Below, one piece after another: positions 1-9,176 of a stretch of DNA of 64,000 nt (its first letter is position 1; every line of letters begins with the position of its first letter). The stretch is from Bdellovibrio sp. BCCA (GTDB lineage Bacteria > Bdellovibrionota > Bdellovibrionia > Bdellovibrionales > Bdellovibrionaceae), in contig NZ_JBBNAC010000001.1 of the NCBI RefSeq assembly GCF_037996825.1, positions 1,426,001 to 1,490,000 on the forward strand, written 5' to 3'. A program made the position numbers and the translations under genes. Under the pieces are notes generated by a model. It saw nothing but the letters and a program-made list of their open reading frames with translations, was not told the origin of the DNA and searched no databases.

Positions 1-355
1 GCAAAGTAAAGTGCGTGAAGCGGCGTCGAAAAGAATGGAAGCGGATTTAAACTTAAGCCGCATCCGTCGCCAGGCTACTCAGGAAATTTCTTCTTATTAC
101 GAAACTTTCCAAACAAGACAAAAACAAGTGGAAGCTTTGGAAAAATCCGCAAGCCTTGCGGAGAAGAACTATCAAGTGATGCAAAGAGATTACCGTCGCG
201 GTCTTTCGCGCAATATCGACGTGCAACAGGCTTTGACGGATTTCCGTACGGCCACACGCAGCTTGGATCAAGCCCGCTTTGCCGTTCAACTTGATTTGAT
301 TCACTTGCAAATTGCTTCAGCAGAAATCACAGCACCGGCTGTGAAGGAAGAATAG
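1..355 (+). CDS. TolC-family outer membrane efflux protein, C-terminal part
   Basis: This is the 3' end of a gene that begins before the window; the frame is open from base 2. About 117 residues are visible: a long amphipathic helical stretch with heptad-like Leu/Ala/Gln spacing, then a motif resembling the repeated TolC helix pair (NYQVMQRDYRRGLSRNIDV, then a helix ending in LDLIHLQIAS). In this family three subunits form a periplasmic alpha-barrel and outer membrane channel. The stop lies 2 nt before the RND pump gene, so the two are almost certainly cotranscribed as a tripartite efflux system. The membrane-fusion adaptor is presumably just upstream, outside the window. Confidence 0.85.
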   Translation, partial: QSKVREAASKRMEADLNLSRIRRQATQEISSYYETFQTRQKQVEALEKSASLAEKNYQVMQRDYRRGLSRNIDVQQALTDFRTATRSLDQARFAVQLDLIHLQIASAEITAPAVKEE

Positions 356-357
356 AA

Positions 358-3300
358 ATGACTTTATCCGATTTATCCATCCGTAGACCCGTCTTTGCAT
401 GGATGCTCATGTTTGGTTTGATCGTCTTTGGTGCGATCAGCTTTATGCGTATGGGGGTGAGCGAACTTCCCGACGTGGATTTCCCAGTGATCGCTTTGTC
501 AGTTCGTTACGAAGGGGCCGCTCCGGAGGTGATGGAAGCTGACGTGATCGATCCGATTGAGGATGCTCTTATCAGTATTCAAGGCGTTAAAAATATCACT
601 TCAATTGCGCGTAACAGTTCGGCTGACGTGACGATTGAATTTGATTTGGAACGCAATATCGATGTGGCCTTCCAAGACGTACAAGCCAAGATGTCGCAAA
701 TTCAAGCGGCCTTGCCTCGCAATATGGACCCTCCGACGGTGATGAAAATCAACCCGGAAGATTTCCCGATCATGTGGTTGTCTCTTTCCAGTTCAACAAT
801 GCCGATGGAAGAGATGATGATCTTTGTGAAAGATCATATCCGTGACCGTCTTACAACGGTACCTGGTGTTGGTAACTTATGGATGCCAGGTTACTTAGAA
901 CCTAACTTGCGCGTGTGGGTTCGTAATAAAGACTTAAATAAGTATGCTTTATCCGTGACGGACGTGATCAACACTTTACGTTCTGAGCATGCGGAACCTC
1001 CGGCGGGTCGTTCGGAATACAATAAAACAGAATACTCTTTGCGCACCTTGGGTGAAGCTAAGAAGCTTGAGCAGTTTGATAATATTCTTGTGAACACACG
1101 CGGCGGGGGACCAAACTACAATCCGATTTCTTTAGGAAAAGTGGCGGACTTTAAAGAGGGCATGGTTGATGTCGTGCAGTTTGCCCGTGCAAATGGAAAA
1201 TCAGCGGTCGGTCTGGGTGTTGTTAAACAGCGTGGTTCAAACGCCGTTTCTGTTGCCCATGCAGTAAAAGAGCGTATCGCGGAAATTCAAAAGACATTGC
1301 CTGAAGGAACCCAGATTGTTGTGAACTATGATGGAACGAAGTTCGTGGAAGAATCTGTTCACGAACTTGTTTTGACATTGGTGTTGGCAGCTCTTTTGAC
1401 ATCACTAGTGTGCTGGTTGTTCTTAGGATCTTGGTCGTCGACCTTCAACGTTTTGCTTGCGATCCCGACTTCGGTTTTAGGAAGCTTCATCATTCTTTAT
1501 TTTGCCGGCTTTACGCTGAATATCTTTACGTTGATGGGATTGAGTCTCGCCATCGGTATCGTCGTCGATGATGCCATCATGGTTTTAGAGAATATCATCC
1601 GTCACTTGGAGATGGGGAAAAAGCGTCGTGAAGCGGCTTTAGTCGGTGCTCGTGAGATCACGTTTGCTGCGATGGCAGCTTCGGTTTCACTGGTTGCGAT
1701 CTTCTTGCCGATTGCTTTCATGGAAGGATTGATTGGTCGCTTCTTGTTCCAATTCGGCGTGACGATGAGTGCGGCGGTGATGATCTCATTGCTGGAAGCT
1801 TTGACGTTAACACCGATGCGTGCATCGCAATTCGTAGAATCGGGTCATCGTAAAACTCGCTTGGGCCGAGGATTTGAAGCGGGCTTCGATAAGTTGCGTG
1901 ACGTTTACACAAAATCTTTGAATGTCGCTTTAAGAAATCGCTGGAAGGTCATTATTGCTTCTCTGGTGTTCTTTATCTTGAGCTTCTCGTCTGTCGCTTT
2001 CCTCAAAGGGGAGTTTCAACCGGCGCAAGATCAAAGCTCATTGATGATCCAAATCAGCAATCCCCCGAAGTCAGCTATTTCTTTTACTGATGAAAAAGTA
2101 AAAATCATCGAAGACTTCTTGCATAAGCGTTCAGAAGTGAATGCTTCGTTCGTGGCGGCCGGTGGTTTTACAGGTGGTGAAGCGAATAATGCGATTATCT
2201 TTGTCGACTTAAAACCTAAAGGAAAGCGCGGCAAAGATGCCGTGAAAAAGAAGGAATTAAGTCAGCAGGAATTTATCGAAGTCGTTCGCGAGTATTTAAA
2301 TAAGACAATTCCTGATTCCAAACCTCAAGTGCAAGATCCATCCACACAAGGTTTCGGTGGCGGCGGAGGTAAGGGCTTCCCGGTGGAGTTCAGTATTCAG
2401 GGTCCGAATTGGAATGAGCTGGGAAAATATTCTGAACAGATCGTCGAAGAAGTTAAAAAACAAAACATCATGACGGATGTGAACTCCGACTACCAAGGCG
2501 GAGCACCGGAAGTGCAAATCGTTCCGAACCGTCAAAAAGCTTCCGACCGTGGCGTGAGTGTGATCGCTGTCGGTGAAGTTGTGAATGCCATGATGGGAAG
2601 CGTGGTCGTTGGCAGCTATGAAAAGGGCGGACACCGTTACGACATTCGTGTGAAGATGCAGGAAAACGGAAGATCTCCGCAAGATCGCATTAAAGAACTT
2701 AAAGTTCGTAACAACCGTGGCGAACTTGTTCCGATTAACGATGTTGTCGATATCAAGGAATCTGCGGTGGCGTCGAGTATTTCTCGTAAAAACCGTCAGC
2801 GCAATATCGTGATTTTCGGAAATATCGGAAAAGGTCTCAGCCAACAACAAGCCGTTGATAAAGCCCAAGAAGTGGCCAAAAAGATTTTGCCAGAAGGTTA
2901 TCAAGTTCAGTTAAGTGGATCGGCAGAAGAATTCCAAAAGAGCTTCATAAGCTTGATCTTTGCTCTGGTATTGGGATTTGTCGTCGCGTACATGGTCTTG
3001 GCATCGCAGTTTAATAGCTTTATTGATCCGATCACAGTCTTTATGGCGCTGCCCTTTAGTTTCTCGGGAGCATTCTTGGCTCTCTTGATTGGTGGGCAGT
3101 CGTTAAATATCTTCAGTATGATCGGGTTGATTTTGTTGATGGGTATCGTGAAAAAGAACTCGATCTTGCTTGTGGATTTCACAAACCAAAGACGCGATCA
3201 AGAACACGTTCACGTGAACCAAGCATTGATTGAAGCTTGTCCGACACGTCTAAGACCGATCTTGATGACGTCTTTCGCGACGATCGCGGGTGCCGTACCT

Positions 3301-3477
3301 GCAGCAATGAGTTTCGGCCCTGGAGCCGAAGCTCGTCAGCCAATGGCCATTGCCGTGATCGGTGGGGTGTTGGTATCGACATTCCTTACGTTGTACGTCG
3401 TGCCTTGCGTGTACAGTCTTTTTGCTTTCTTCGATCGTAGAGAAAGAAAGTTTGAAGAAGCCGCTGTTGAGCAATAA
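358..3477 (+). CDS. RND-family efflux pump inner membrane permease (AcrB/MexB-like)
   Basis: 1039 residues, the normal length for an HAE1/AcrB-type proton-driven multidrug exporter. The first helix follows the motif LSIRRPVFAWMLM. The proton-relay residues are visible: the Asp pair D404-D405 in GIVVDDAIMVLENI (TM4) and K932/K933 in MGIVKKNSILLVDF (TM10). Two large periplasmic loops (about 35-330 and 560-860) carry the porter and docking domains. A Gly-rich stretch (GFGGGGGKG) occurs in the second loop. The gene follows the TolC-like gene by 2 nt, and a strong hairpin terminator lies just after the stop. Substrate cannot be predicted from sequence. Confidence 0.96.
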   Translation: MTLSDLSIRRPVFAWMLMFGLIVFGAISFMRMGVSELPDVDFPVIALSVRYEGAAPEVMEADVIDPIEDALISIQGVKNITSIARNSSADVTIEFDLERNIDVAFQDVQAKMSQIQAALPRNMDPPTVMKINPEDFPIMWLSLSSSTMPMEEMMIFVKDHIRDRLTTVPGVGNLWMPGYLEPNLRVWVRNKDLNKYALSVTDVINTLRSEHAEPPAGRSEYNKTEYSLRTLGEAKKLEQFDNILVNTRGGGPNYNPISLGKVADFKEGMVDVVQFARANGKSAVGLGVVKQRGSNAVSVAHAVKERIAEIQKTLPEGTQIVVNYDGTKFVEESVHELVLTLVLAALLTSLVCWLFLGSWSSTFNVLLAIPTSVLGSFIILYFAGFTLNIFTLMGLSLAIGIVVDDAIMVLENIIRHLEMGKKRREAALVGAREITFAAMAASVSLVAIFLPIAFMEGLIGRFLFQFGVTMSAAVMISLLEALTLTPMRASQFVESGHRKTRLGRGFEAGFDKLRDVYTKSLNVALRNRWKVIIASLVFFILSFSSVAFLKGEFQPAQDQSSLMIQISNPPKSAISFTDEKVKIIEDFLHKRSEVNASFVAAGGFTGGEANNAIIFVDLKPKGKRGKDAVKKKELSQQEFIEVVREYLNKTIPDSKPQVQDPSTQGFGGGGGKGFPVEFSIQGPNWNELGKYSEQIVEEVKKQNIMTDVNSDYQGGAPEVQIVPNRQKASDRGVSVIAVGEVVNAMMGSVVVGSYEKGGHRYDIRVKMQENGRSPQDRIKELKVRNNRGELVPINDVVDIKESAVASSISRKNRQRNIVIFGNIGKGLSQQQAVDKAQEVAKKILPEGYQVQLSGSAEEFQKSFISLIFALVLGFVVAYMVLASQFNSFIDPITVFMALPFSFSGAFLALLIGGQSLNIFSMIGLILLMGIVKKNSILLVDFTNQRRDQEHVHVNQALIEACPTRLRPILMTSFATIAGAVPAAMSFGPGAEARQPMAIAVIGGVLVSTFLTLYVVPCVYSLFAFFDRRERKFEEAAVEQ

Positions 3478-3480
3478 TAA

Positions 3481-3510
3481 AAAAGGCGCTGGTTTCAGCG
3501 CCTTTTTTAT
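3481..3510. terminator. Bidirectional intrinsic terminator
   Basis: The stem GGCGCTG (3485-3491) pairs with CAGCGCC (3496-3502) around loop GTTT. It is flanked by an A-run on the left and a T-run on the right, so it can end both the efflux operon (plus) and the convergent methyltransferase gene (minus), whose last codons overlap its edge. Confidence 0.9.
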
Positions 3511-4292
3511 TTATCGAGTCGTCCCCAAATAAATATTCTTTTAAAGGGATAAAAGAACGGTCGCTCGTCAGGAAGAATTTTAAAAAGCCTTTCGCGGAAT
3601 TCACTTAAAAACTTATCGTAGTTCTCTTCAGAGAGTCGGCTTTGAAAATGAGTGAGCATAGAGCCCTTCACCCATTCCACGACTTGTTCGCGCGATTCAA
3701 GAGTGTGTCCGTATACTTTCACAAAAACATTTTGTTCTTTAAATCCAAGCTTAAAGAGCAAGCGCGCATAGTCTTCCGGTGCCAGCATGACGTTAAACTT
3801 GTTGTAAGTTTGTCCTTTTAGAAGGCCAGACCATTCAGGTTCTTCGCTCAGGCTCTTGGCTAAAACGTGTGTGGGGTAGTCGTGGTTCATCGGCATTTGC
3901 ACGGCGATCTGGCCACCGGTCTTTAATGCACTTTTTATTTTACTAAAAATCTCAACGTGATCGCTGCACCATTGAATGGCGGCATTAGAGAGCGCGAGAT
4001 CATAAGTGTCGTTAGGTTTCCAGTTTTCAATATTTCCCTGCACGAAAGAAAGGCCGGGCTTAGAAAACCTTTTTGCTTTTTCTAACATCGCATCAGACAA
4101 CTCAAAGCCCACTGTCGCACGCGGCTTAAAGGTGTCATGCATAAGGCTTGTGAGCTCACCGGTTCCGGAGCCGAGATCAATCACCTTCCCCTCAGAAAAA
4201 GGCTGCACTAGATCAAGAAGATCTAAGAAGGGTTGGGATCTTTCATTTTTGAACTTTTCGTATTGAGAGGGGTTCCAACTGTCTTTTTTCAC
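3507..4292 (-). CDS. SAM-dependent methyltransferase, trans-aconitate 2-methyltransferase-like
   Basis: 261 residues, class I Rossmann methyltransferase. Motif I is KVIDLGSGTGELTSL near residue 40, followed by the acidic VGFELSDAM (end of beta 2), GNIENW, and the post-motif region YDLALSNAAIQWCSDH, which is the arrangement seen in Tam-type trans-aconitate methyltransferases. The likely start is a GTG at 4292 with an AGGAGG ribosome site just upstream. It stands alone between a CHAD-protein gene and the efflux terminator. The general class is certain; the small-molecule substrate is an inference from overall resemblance. Confidence 0.8.
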   Translation of the reverse strand: MKKDSWNPSQYEKFKNERSQPFLDLLDLVQPFSEGKVIDLGSGTGELTSLMHDTFKPRATVGFELSDAMLEKAKRFSKPGLSFVQGNIENWKPNDTYDLALSNAAIQWCSDHVEIFSKIKSALKTGGQIAVQMPMNHDYPTHVLAKSLSEEPEWSGLLKGQTYNKFNVMLAPEDYARLLFKLGFKEQNVFVKVYGHTLESREQVVEWVKGSMLTHFQSRLSEENYDKFLSEFRERLFKILPDERPFFYPFKRIFIWGRLDK

Positions 4293-4375
4293 AGAAGCCT
4301 CCTGATTTTCACAGTAGGCCTACGGCAAAAGCTTGTACAGTTCGATTCCGTTTTTAACGCAGATGTTGTCGGATT

Positions 4376-5071
4376 TTAACTTGCGATAATTCTTTTATAG
4401 GTAGGCTCGGCCTTTTTGCGGAGCGCCTTCAAATCCAGGTCCAATTCTTTATGAGAGCCTGCACTTTTTTTAAGACTTTCAAGATCATGCGTTCGCCCTA
4501 AACTTTTTTGCAGGGCTTTGAGGGTGGGCATTTGGATGCCAAGAAATTCCAATCGATAAATCATCTTTTTTGTTTCAATGCGGATGTTATGCAAATCCTT
4601 TTTTCCCTCAGGCATTTGCTGGGGCCATTTTATAATTCCTTTTTTTATTTGTACGACCAAATCTTTTTTGGGAAGAACAATTCCGTGAATTTTTGAAAGA
4701 AAGCTTTCCAGTTTTTTTTGGAGTTTGCGGGAAAAGGACTTGTCTAAAAATCTTTGCAGGTCTTGCAATTCTTTTTTTAAAGATTTTTCTGAGTTCTTGT
4801 CCTTTAGATTATAGGTTTTAGTATCTTTGAGTAAAACATCCAATTCTCGACATGTGCCTAGCTTTTTTCCTAAAGTCCGCAACTCTTTTTTAAGACCTTT
4901 AGGAATAGCGTTTTTTGATACTCGTTCCACAATCCAAAGAGCGGCGCGGAACTTTCGGGAAAGAATACGCAGTTCATGAATGTCTTTGGACTTAGGATTT
5001 TTGGCCACTTTTTTGACTAAAACAGAAAACTCTTGGATATTCGCTCGTAGCTGACGTTCGGATTCAGTCAT
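4376..5071 (-). CDS. CHAD domain protein
   Basis: 231 residues, Lys/Arg-rich, all helical. The N-terminal pattern IHELRILSRKFRAALWIVE and the second half LHNIRIETKKMIYRLEFLG are the paired conserved HxxR/K signatures of CHAD domains, helical bundles known to bind inorganic polyphosphate. There is no attached CYTH/triphosphatase domain, so it is a stand-alone CHAD protein, probably cytoplasmic (no signal peptide). The start is an ATG at 5071. It is separated by about 80 bp from the methyltransferase gene and could share its transcript. It may act at polyphosphate granules. Confidence 0.8.
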   Translation of the reverse strand: MTESERQLRANIQEFSVLVKKVAKNPKSKDIHELRILSRKFRAALWIVERVSKNAIPKGLKKELRTLGKKLGTCRELDVLLKDTKTYNLKDKNSEKSLKKELQDLQRFLDKSFSRKLQKKLESFLSKIHGIVLPKKDLVVQIKKGIIKWPQQMPEGKKDLHNIRIETKKMIYRLEFLGIQMPTLKALQKSLGRTHDLESLKKSAGSHKELDLDLKALRKKAEPTYKRIIAS

Positions 5072-5160
5072 AGTGATCCCTGCTGATTTCTTTAAATTTA
5101 AAAAATCCCAGAACCCTCGTCCAGATATGCTGCGAATTACACAAAGCTGCTAGTTGGCAT

Positions 5161-6015
5161 TTATTCGAGATAATAGGGTGCTTGATCGTGGAGCTCTGTA
5201 AGAACCTTTGTCATAAGACGGGAATAGTAAGGTTGCTCAAAATAATGAAGTGTCACCGGACGCTTGTATTTATTGTAGCCCGAAAGAATGCGTATATGTT
5301 TGTTATCACCAATAAGGTGACGGCTCATCACGGCACGGCCCAGTCCTAATTGGACTCCATCAATAATCCCATAAACATCGCCCATAAAAGATCTGCGAAT
5401 ATTTTTCGGTGCGCGAGGTTGTTGTCTAAAGAATTCCTCGGTGGCGTTGTCTAGAGGCCCATGATCTAAATACAAGTCATGAGGTGTTTCATGCTTGGCG
5501 CTTTCGATAACGACAAACTCTTCAAAGCCAAGACAGGCTTCCGCAACACCTTTTTTATTCCACTGATAGTCCATGATAATCAAATCCGCACGAGCGGTAT
5601 TAAGAATCTCTGGAAGTTGAAACATTTCGTAAGATTGAAAATCGATGTGCACTTTGGAATTCTTTCTTAAAAAACCGGCAAGCGCGGGAATAATCACGGA
5701 TCGCAAAACGGAAGAATACCCGGCAAGACGAAAGCTTCCCGCCAGCTCTTCCTTGCTTCCTTTGAACTCTGTGAGAAGCTCTTCTTCCATTTTTTGATTA
5801 AGACTTGCAAAGCGCAATAGGCGCTCTCCGGCTTCTGTCAGTTTAAGACCTCGGGGTTCCCGAATAAAAAGTGTGACCTCGAGTTCATTTTCTAAAAGAG
5901 CAATTCTTTGCGATAACGCCGACTGAGTGAGCCCCAACTCCTTGGCGGCCTGGGTGATGTTCAGATTTGACGCTGTCTGGGTAAAGGCTTGAAGTCCTAA
6001 ATTTGATATTTTCAT
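5161..6015 (-). CDS. LysR-family transcriptional regulator
   Basis: About 284 residues. The N-terminal winged helix-turn-helix is clear (AFTQTASNLNITQAAKELG, then LTQSALSQRIALLENELEV) and is followed by the usual LTEAGERLL linker helix. The C-terminal half is a periplasmic-binding-protein-like effector domain; an unusual segment LYLDHGPLDNATEEFFRQ resembles the ArgP/type-2 effector region. I chose the ATG at 6015; a TTG two codons earlier is possible and neither has a good ribosome site. It is divergent from the secreted-protein gene at 6130, a common arrangement for a LysR target. Confidence 0.88.
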   Translation of the reverse strand: MKISNLGLQAFTQTASNLNITQAAKELGLTQSALSQRIALLENELEVTLFIREPRGLKLTEAGERLLRFASLNQKMEEELLTEFKGSKEELAGSFRLAGYSSVLRSVIIPALAGFLRKNSKVHIDFQSYEMFQLPEILNTARADLIIMDYQWNKKGVAEACLGFEEFVVIESAKHETPHDLYLDHGPLDNATEEFFRQQPRAPKNIRRSFMGDVYGIIDGVQLGLGRAVMSRHLIGDNKHIRILSGYNKYKRPVTLHYFEQPYYSRLMTKVLTELHDQAPYYLE

Positions 6016-6129
6016 GGGCAATTAAATATTCTAATGGATACATAAAAACAATGAATTTTAATTATTTCTCTGGAGGGTGTACTTAAGCCCTATAACGTCG
6101 CTAATGACGTCGCAAAAAGGGAGAAAGAA

Positions 6130-6510
6130 ATGAAAAAATGGATGTTGGCCTTGGCTTTTTTATGTGGAACTTCACAGGCCTTGGCTTTTAATACGTGGGA
6201 ATTAAACTGTGTTAATGACCAGAACCAATCTTTAAAAATCATTCATGTCGATCGTTTTCAAAAGCTTGATATGGATCAAAACGTGACCGCGCAACTAATA
6301 ACCGATGAATTTGCCTCTGAGTTTAAAGGCGTAAAGAATGATCATGGTTATTTCTTGTCTTCGGAAGCGGGTGATCCGGTGTCTTTGCAAGTCGTAAAAG
6401 CAACGAATCACGGCGGACGATGTGGACGTTGCGGTGATGATTGGGGTGAGAAGTATTACGCTAAACTTAAAGTGGACACTCAAGAGTATAATTTCACATG
6501 TCACGAATAA
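6130..6510 (+). CDS. Small secreted protein of unknown function
   Basis: 126 residues. A signal peptide of about 19 residues is visible (basic MKKW, hydrophobic core, cleavage near SQALAF). The mature part is about 107 residues with five cysteines, including a CGRC pair near the C-terminus and a final CHE. The Cys pattern suggests disulfides or metal binding in the periplasm. The start has a GGGAGAAAG ribosome site. The 3' end overlaps the diheme protein gene by 13 nt, so the two are translationally coupled. I do not recognise the family. Confidence 0.75.
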   Translation: MKKWMLALAFLCGTSQALAFNTWELNCVNDQNQSLKIIHVDRFQKLDMDQNVTAQLITDEFASEFKGVKNDHGYFLSSEAGDPVSLQVVKATNHGGRCGRCGDDWGEKYYAKLKVDTQEYNFTCHE

Positions 6511-7253
6511 AATGTTTCTCTGCTCAATTGCTGTTTACAGGCCTTCTCATCGCGGGAGGCCTGTTTTTTACCATCAGTGACGCGAAACCTGTCGTTATTG
6601 AGTCAGAAGAGTCAAAGACGAAAGATCTCACGTCGGTCTTTAATGAAATCCGTTGGATTCCTGGTAAAGATCAAGACGTGTGGATGATGAATCAAAGTCA
6701 TTTCGGCCGCCATCCTGGTGTCGACAAATGGGAGCGTCTTGCAATCGTGATCGATAAAACTCAAAAACCGATGGTGGCAAGGTATTATCAACTTGAGCCG
6801 GGGGCTTTGGTTTGGGAAAAAGATCTTATTCAAAAAAGAGTGGAGTATCGCGCAAGCTGTTTTATCTGTCACAACAACGGGCCCAGGGCTTTACGACCTT
6901 TAAGTGAAAGCACCGAAGCGTCGTTAACGTGGTCGGACAGATTAAAAATTCAATTGTGGAATTTGCGTATAAAAACTTACGGGCGGATTCGCTATGCTAC
7001 TGAACATGATCAAGAGGATAAAACTTTAGTTACACCGTTTAGTTATCACTCGAAAGAGGATCGCGCTGAGCTAAAAGTGAAAACTTGCACGTATTGTCAT
7101 AACGAAAGTGGATTTTTAGCGCGGGGGATTTTGCAGCGTCAGCAGACAGGGACGATCACTTCGCTAGTCCAAAGAGGCGAGATGCCGCCTCCGGGGTTTT
7201 CTTTGTCAGAAAAAGAAAAATATGAACTGGAAGATTTCTTACGCGGATTTTAG
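6498..7253 (+). CDS. Diheme c-type cytochrome-like periplasmic protein
   Basis: 251 residues. An N-terminal hydrophobic segment (residues 8-28) acts as signal peptide or anchor. Two CxxCH heme c attachment motifs are present: CFICH (C121, C124, H125) and CTYCH (C197, C200, H201). Between and around them the sequence is not that of a classical cytochrome c fold. A PPPGF turn near residue 230 (GEMPPPGFSL) resembles the distal Met loop seen in many c-type domains. It is coupled to the preceding small secreted Cys-rich protein and converges with the peptidase gene at 7250, the stops overlapping by 4 nt. An electron-transfer or heme-sensor role is inferred. Confidence 0.8.
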   Translation: MSRIKCFSAQLLFTGLLIAGGLFFTISDAKPVVIESEESKTKDLTSVFNEIRWIPGKDQDVWMMNQSHFGRHPGVDKWERLAIVIDKTQKPMVARYYQLEPGALVWEKDLIQKRVEYRASCFICHNNGPRALRPLSESTEASLTWSDRLKIQLWNLRIKTYGRIRYATEHDQEDKTLVTPFSYHSKEDRAELKVKTCTYCHNESGFLARGILQRQQTGTITSLVQRGEMPPPGFSLSEKEKYELEDFLRGF

Positions 7254-8119
7254 TTCTTGCAGTTGTAAGTCGTTCCTAAATGCAAGTGTTTGCGGTGGTC
7301 TTTGTTCGTCCAATTGATGGTGGTTGCCGCCACCGTATTACCGCAGTGTCTTTTCACAGCGGCTTCCCAGCCCGCCATGAGTTTAAGGAAAAATGCACGC
7401 TCTGAAGATTTCTCAGAAGCCACGGCTTTGGAGTATTGATAGCTTTTACCGTCAACAATCACTTCGGCCACGTCGATGGCGCGACCTGTATTGTGCAAAC
7501 TCTTTTTAGCCTGGTGACGGGCGTCTCCCATAATACCTTTATGAACCAGAATGACCTTGCTTCCACCGACAATGTTTAAAAGATCTTTTTGCATCACGTT
7601 CATAAGGCTGGGGTGAATCGGACGGGCAGAGCATTTTCCGCCAAGAATATAGCGACCGATAATACTTCCTTTACACTCATTCCACACTGTCAAAGTGGAA
7701 AGAGAAATACCTCCTCCACCGTTTTTGGCGGCGATTCGCAGGTAATCAGAGGGGAAGTAATAGTTGGGAATAAGGACGTAGGCCGCCGTTTCTAGGTTCT
7801 CCGCCAAAGCTCCATCTGCTGTCATAAAATCGATATCTGGATTTTCCTGATCGACAGTGATGATCTCATCAGTTTCAGGGTTCCTAAGAGTGATTTTTCT
7901 AAGAGGCAGCGTTCCCGGAACAATGCGCGCTTGAATGTATTCTGCTTGAGGAGCAATGTCTTCTGGAAGATTGTCATCCTCAGTAGATGCGTTTACGCAG
8001 CCTTCACCGATACACAGAGTTTGGTAGCCCAAAGACTCGTCATCGTGGCTATGACCCAAGCTTGCAACAGCATTTTTTGTTAAAACCAAGGCTAAGAAGA
8101 AAACGATCACCCGTTTCAT
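7250..8119 (-). CDS. Secreted LAS-type (M15-like) zinc peptidase, probable peptidoglycan enzyme
   Basis: 289 residues with a signal peptide (MKRVIVFFLALVLTKNAVA). The C-terminal third carries the two zinc motifs of the LAS superfamily: SLHNTGRAIDV (H209, D216) and HRKHLHLG (H278/H280). This spacing matches peptidase M15/VanY/extensin-like carboxypeptidases that cleave cell-wall peptides. The N-terminal 130 residues are not recognised. GGAGG precedes the ATG at 8119. In a predator, cell-wall peptidases can remodel own or prey wall, but that use is inference. Cys residues in the N-terminal part (C36, C41) may form a disulfide. Confidence 0.75.
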   Translation of the reverse strand: MKRVIVFFLALVLTKNAVASLGHSHDDESLGYQTLCIGEGCVNASTEDDNLPEDIAPQAEYIQARIVPGTLPLRKITLRNPETDEIITVDQENPDIDFMTADGALAENLETAAYVLIPNYYFPSDYLRIAAKNGGGGISLSTLTVWNECKGSIIGRYILGGKCSARPIHPSLMNVMQKDLLNIVGGSKVILVHKGIMGDARHQAKKSLHNTGRAIDVAEVIVDGKSYQYSKAVASEKSSERAFFLKLMAGWEAAVKRHCGNTVAATTINWTNKDHRKHLHLGTTYNCKN

Positions 8120-8364
8120 GAGGCAGACCTCCTACGTTCCCGAAATTCACGAAAGGGACCTGTTGCGAGATTTATTCCAGCCCAAGCCCCTCTAAAGACG
8201 TTCTGAGAGGAAAATATCGTCTAGGTTTTTTGCTTCGGTGGCAGAATTCGCGCTTAGGCTCCCTCGGAGAACCCCATAATCCATGAAAGTCCTGGAAACA
8301 GGTTTGGAGCTTGAGCATACAAAGTTGGTTGTTTGTAGGAAAGGCTTCCTCTACCATTAAAGGT

Positions 8365-9174
8365 ATGTACGAAACAAAGAGCTTCTACGAATACGATGAT
8401 TACAGAGCTTTGCTAAAAGAAAAGTTTGAGTATTTAAAATCAACGACGAAAAAACTTTCTTTAGAGTATCTGGCAAAAAAAATTGGAATCTCGAAGTCAT
8501 TTTTAAAAATGGTTTTGGACGGGGATCGCCATATCTCACTCGATAAGCTAGCTGCCGTTGCTGAGACTTTTGAGATGAAGCGTGATGAAAAGAATTATTT
8601 TATTTTTCTCGCGTGTCGAAACTCCGTGGACGACAAAGAAATGGGAACCTTTTTTGACGGGATCCTAAAAACTCTCGCCACCCGCAAAGGCTCTTATTTT
8701 CCAAATGTCGAGGAACTTCGCGTGAACAACGCGGTTTTTAATAGTTCTCTCAGCATGACGATGCAAAACATGCGTCGGTTAGAGGGGTACCAAGAAGATC
8801 CGGCTTGGATCAAAAAGTATCTTAAAGACCCAAAGGTGACCCTTAAGGATATTGAACACGTTTTAGAAACTTTTAAAAAAAACGATATTGCGCCCGGATC
8901 TGTGGACGCCGTTCTTTCTCCGACGGATGACTTTACGGTCGCGCGGACGGGATTAAGACTTGCGGCTGACGTCGTTGCGGATCCACACAAATTTAAGCCC
9001 ATGAAATATTATATGTGCGCTTACAGATTCGATGAAGAAAAACAAAAGAAAGCTTTTCAACTTTTCACGGAATTTCATGAGAAACTTCGTCAGATGAATG
9101 ACGAATGTAAAAAAGCGACAATGGTCGTTTTTGTCTCTGACAATATCTTCACCGTCGCAGATACGGAGCCTTAA
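8365..9174 (+). CDS. TIGR02147-family helix-turn-helix protein
   Basis: 269 residues from the ATG at 8365, preceded by AAAGG; the open frame extends 18 codons further up without a better start. The N-terminus has the family pattern FYEYDDYRALLKEKFEYLK, then a lambda-repressor-like HTH (LSLEYLAKKIGISKSFLKMVLDGDRHIS) and a helical C-terminal region. The family is abundant in Bdellovibrio and Fibrobacter and presumed to be regulatory. The SDR gene begins 2 nt after its stop, so they form one operon. Confidence 0.85.
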   Translation: MYETKSFYEYDDYRALLKEKFEYLKSTTKKLSLEYLAKKIGISKSFLKMVLDGDRHISLDKLAAVAETFEMKRDEKNYFIFLACRNSVDDKEMGTFFDGILKTLATRKGSYFPNVEELRVNNAVFNSSLSMTMQNMRRLEGYQEDPAWIKKYLKDPKVTLKDIEHVLETFKKNDIAPGSVDAVLSPTDDFTVARTGLRLAADVVADPHKFKPMKYYMCAYRFDEEKQKKAFQLFTEFHEKLRQMNDECKKATMVVFVSDNIFTVADTEP

Positions 9175-9176
9175 TT

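Noticed and set aside
2296-2904. 202-codon minus-strand frame inside the RND gene
   Set aside because: It is antisense to a strongly conserved coding sequence, His/Phe-rich, and has the look of a mirror frame; the plus-strand gene explains the region fully.
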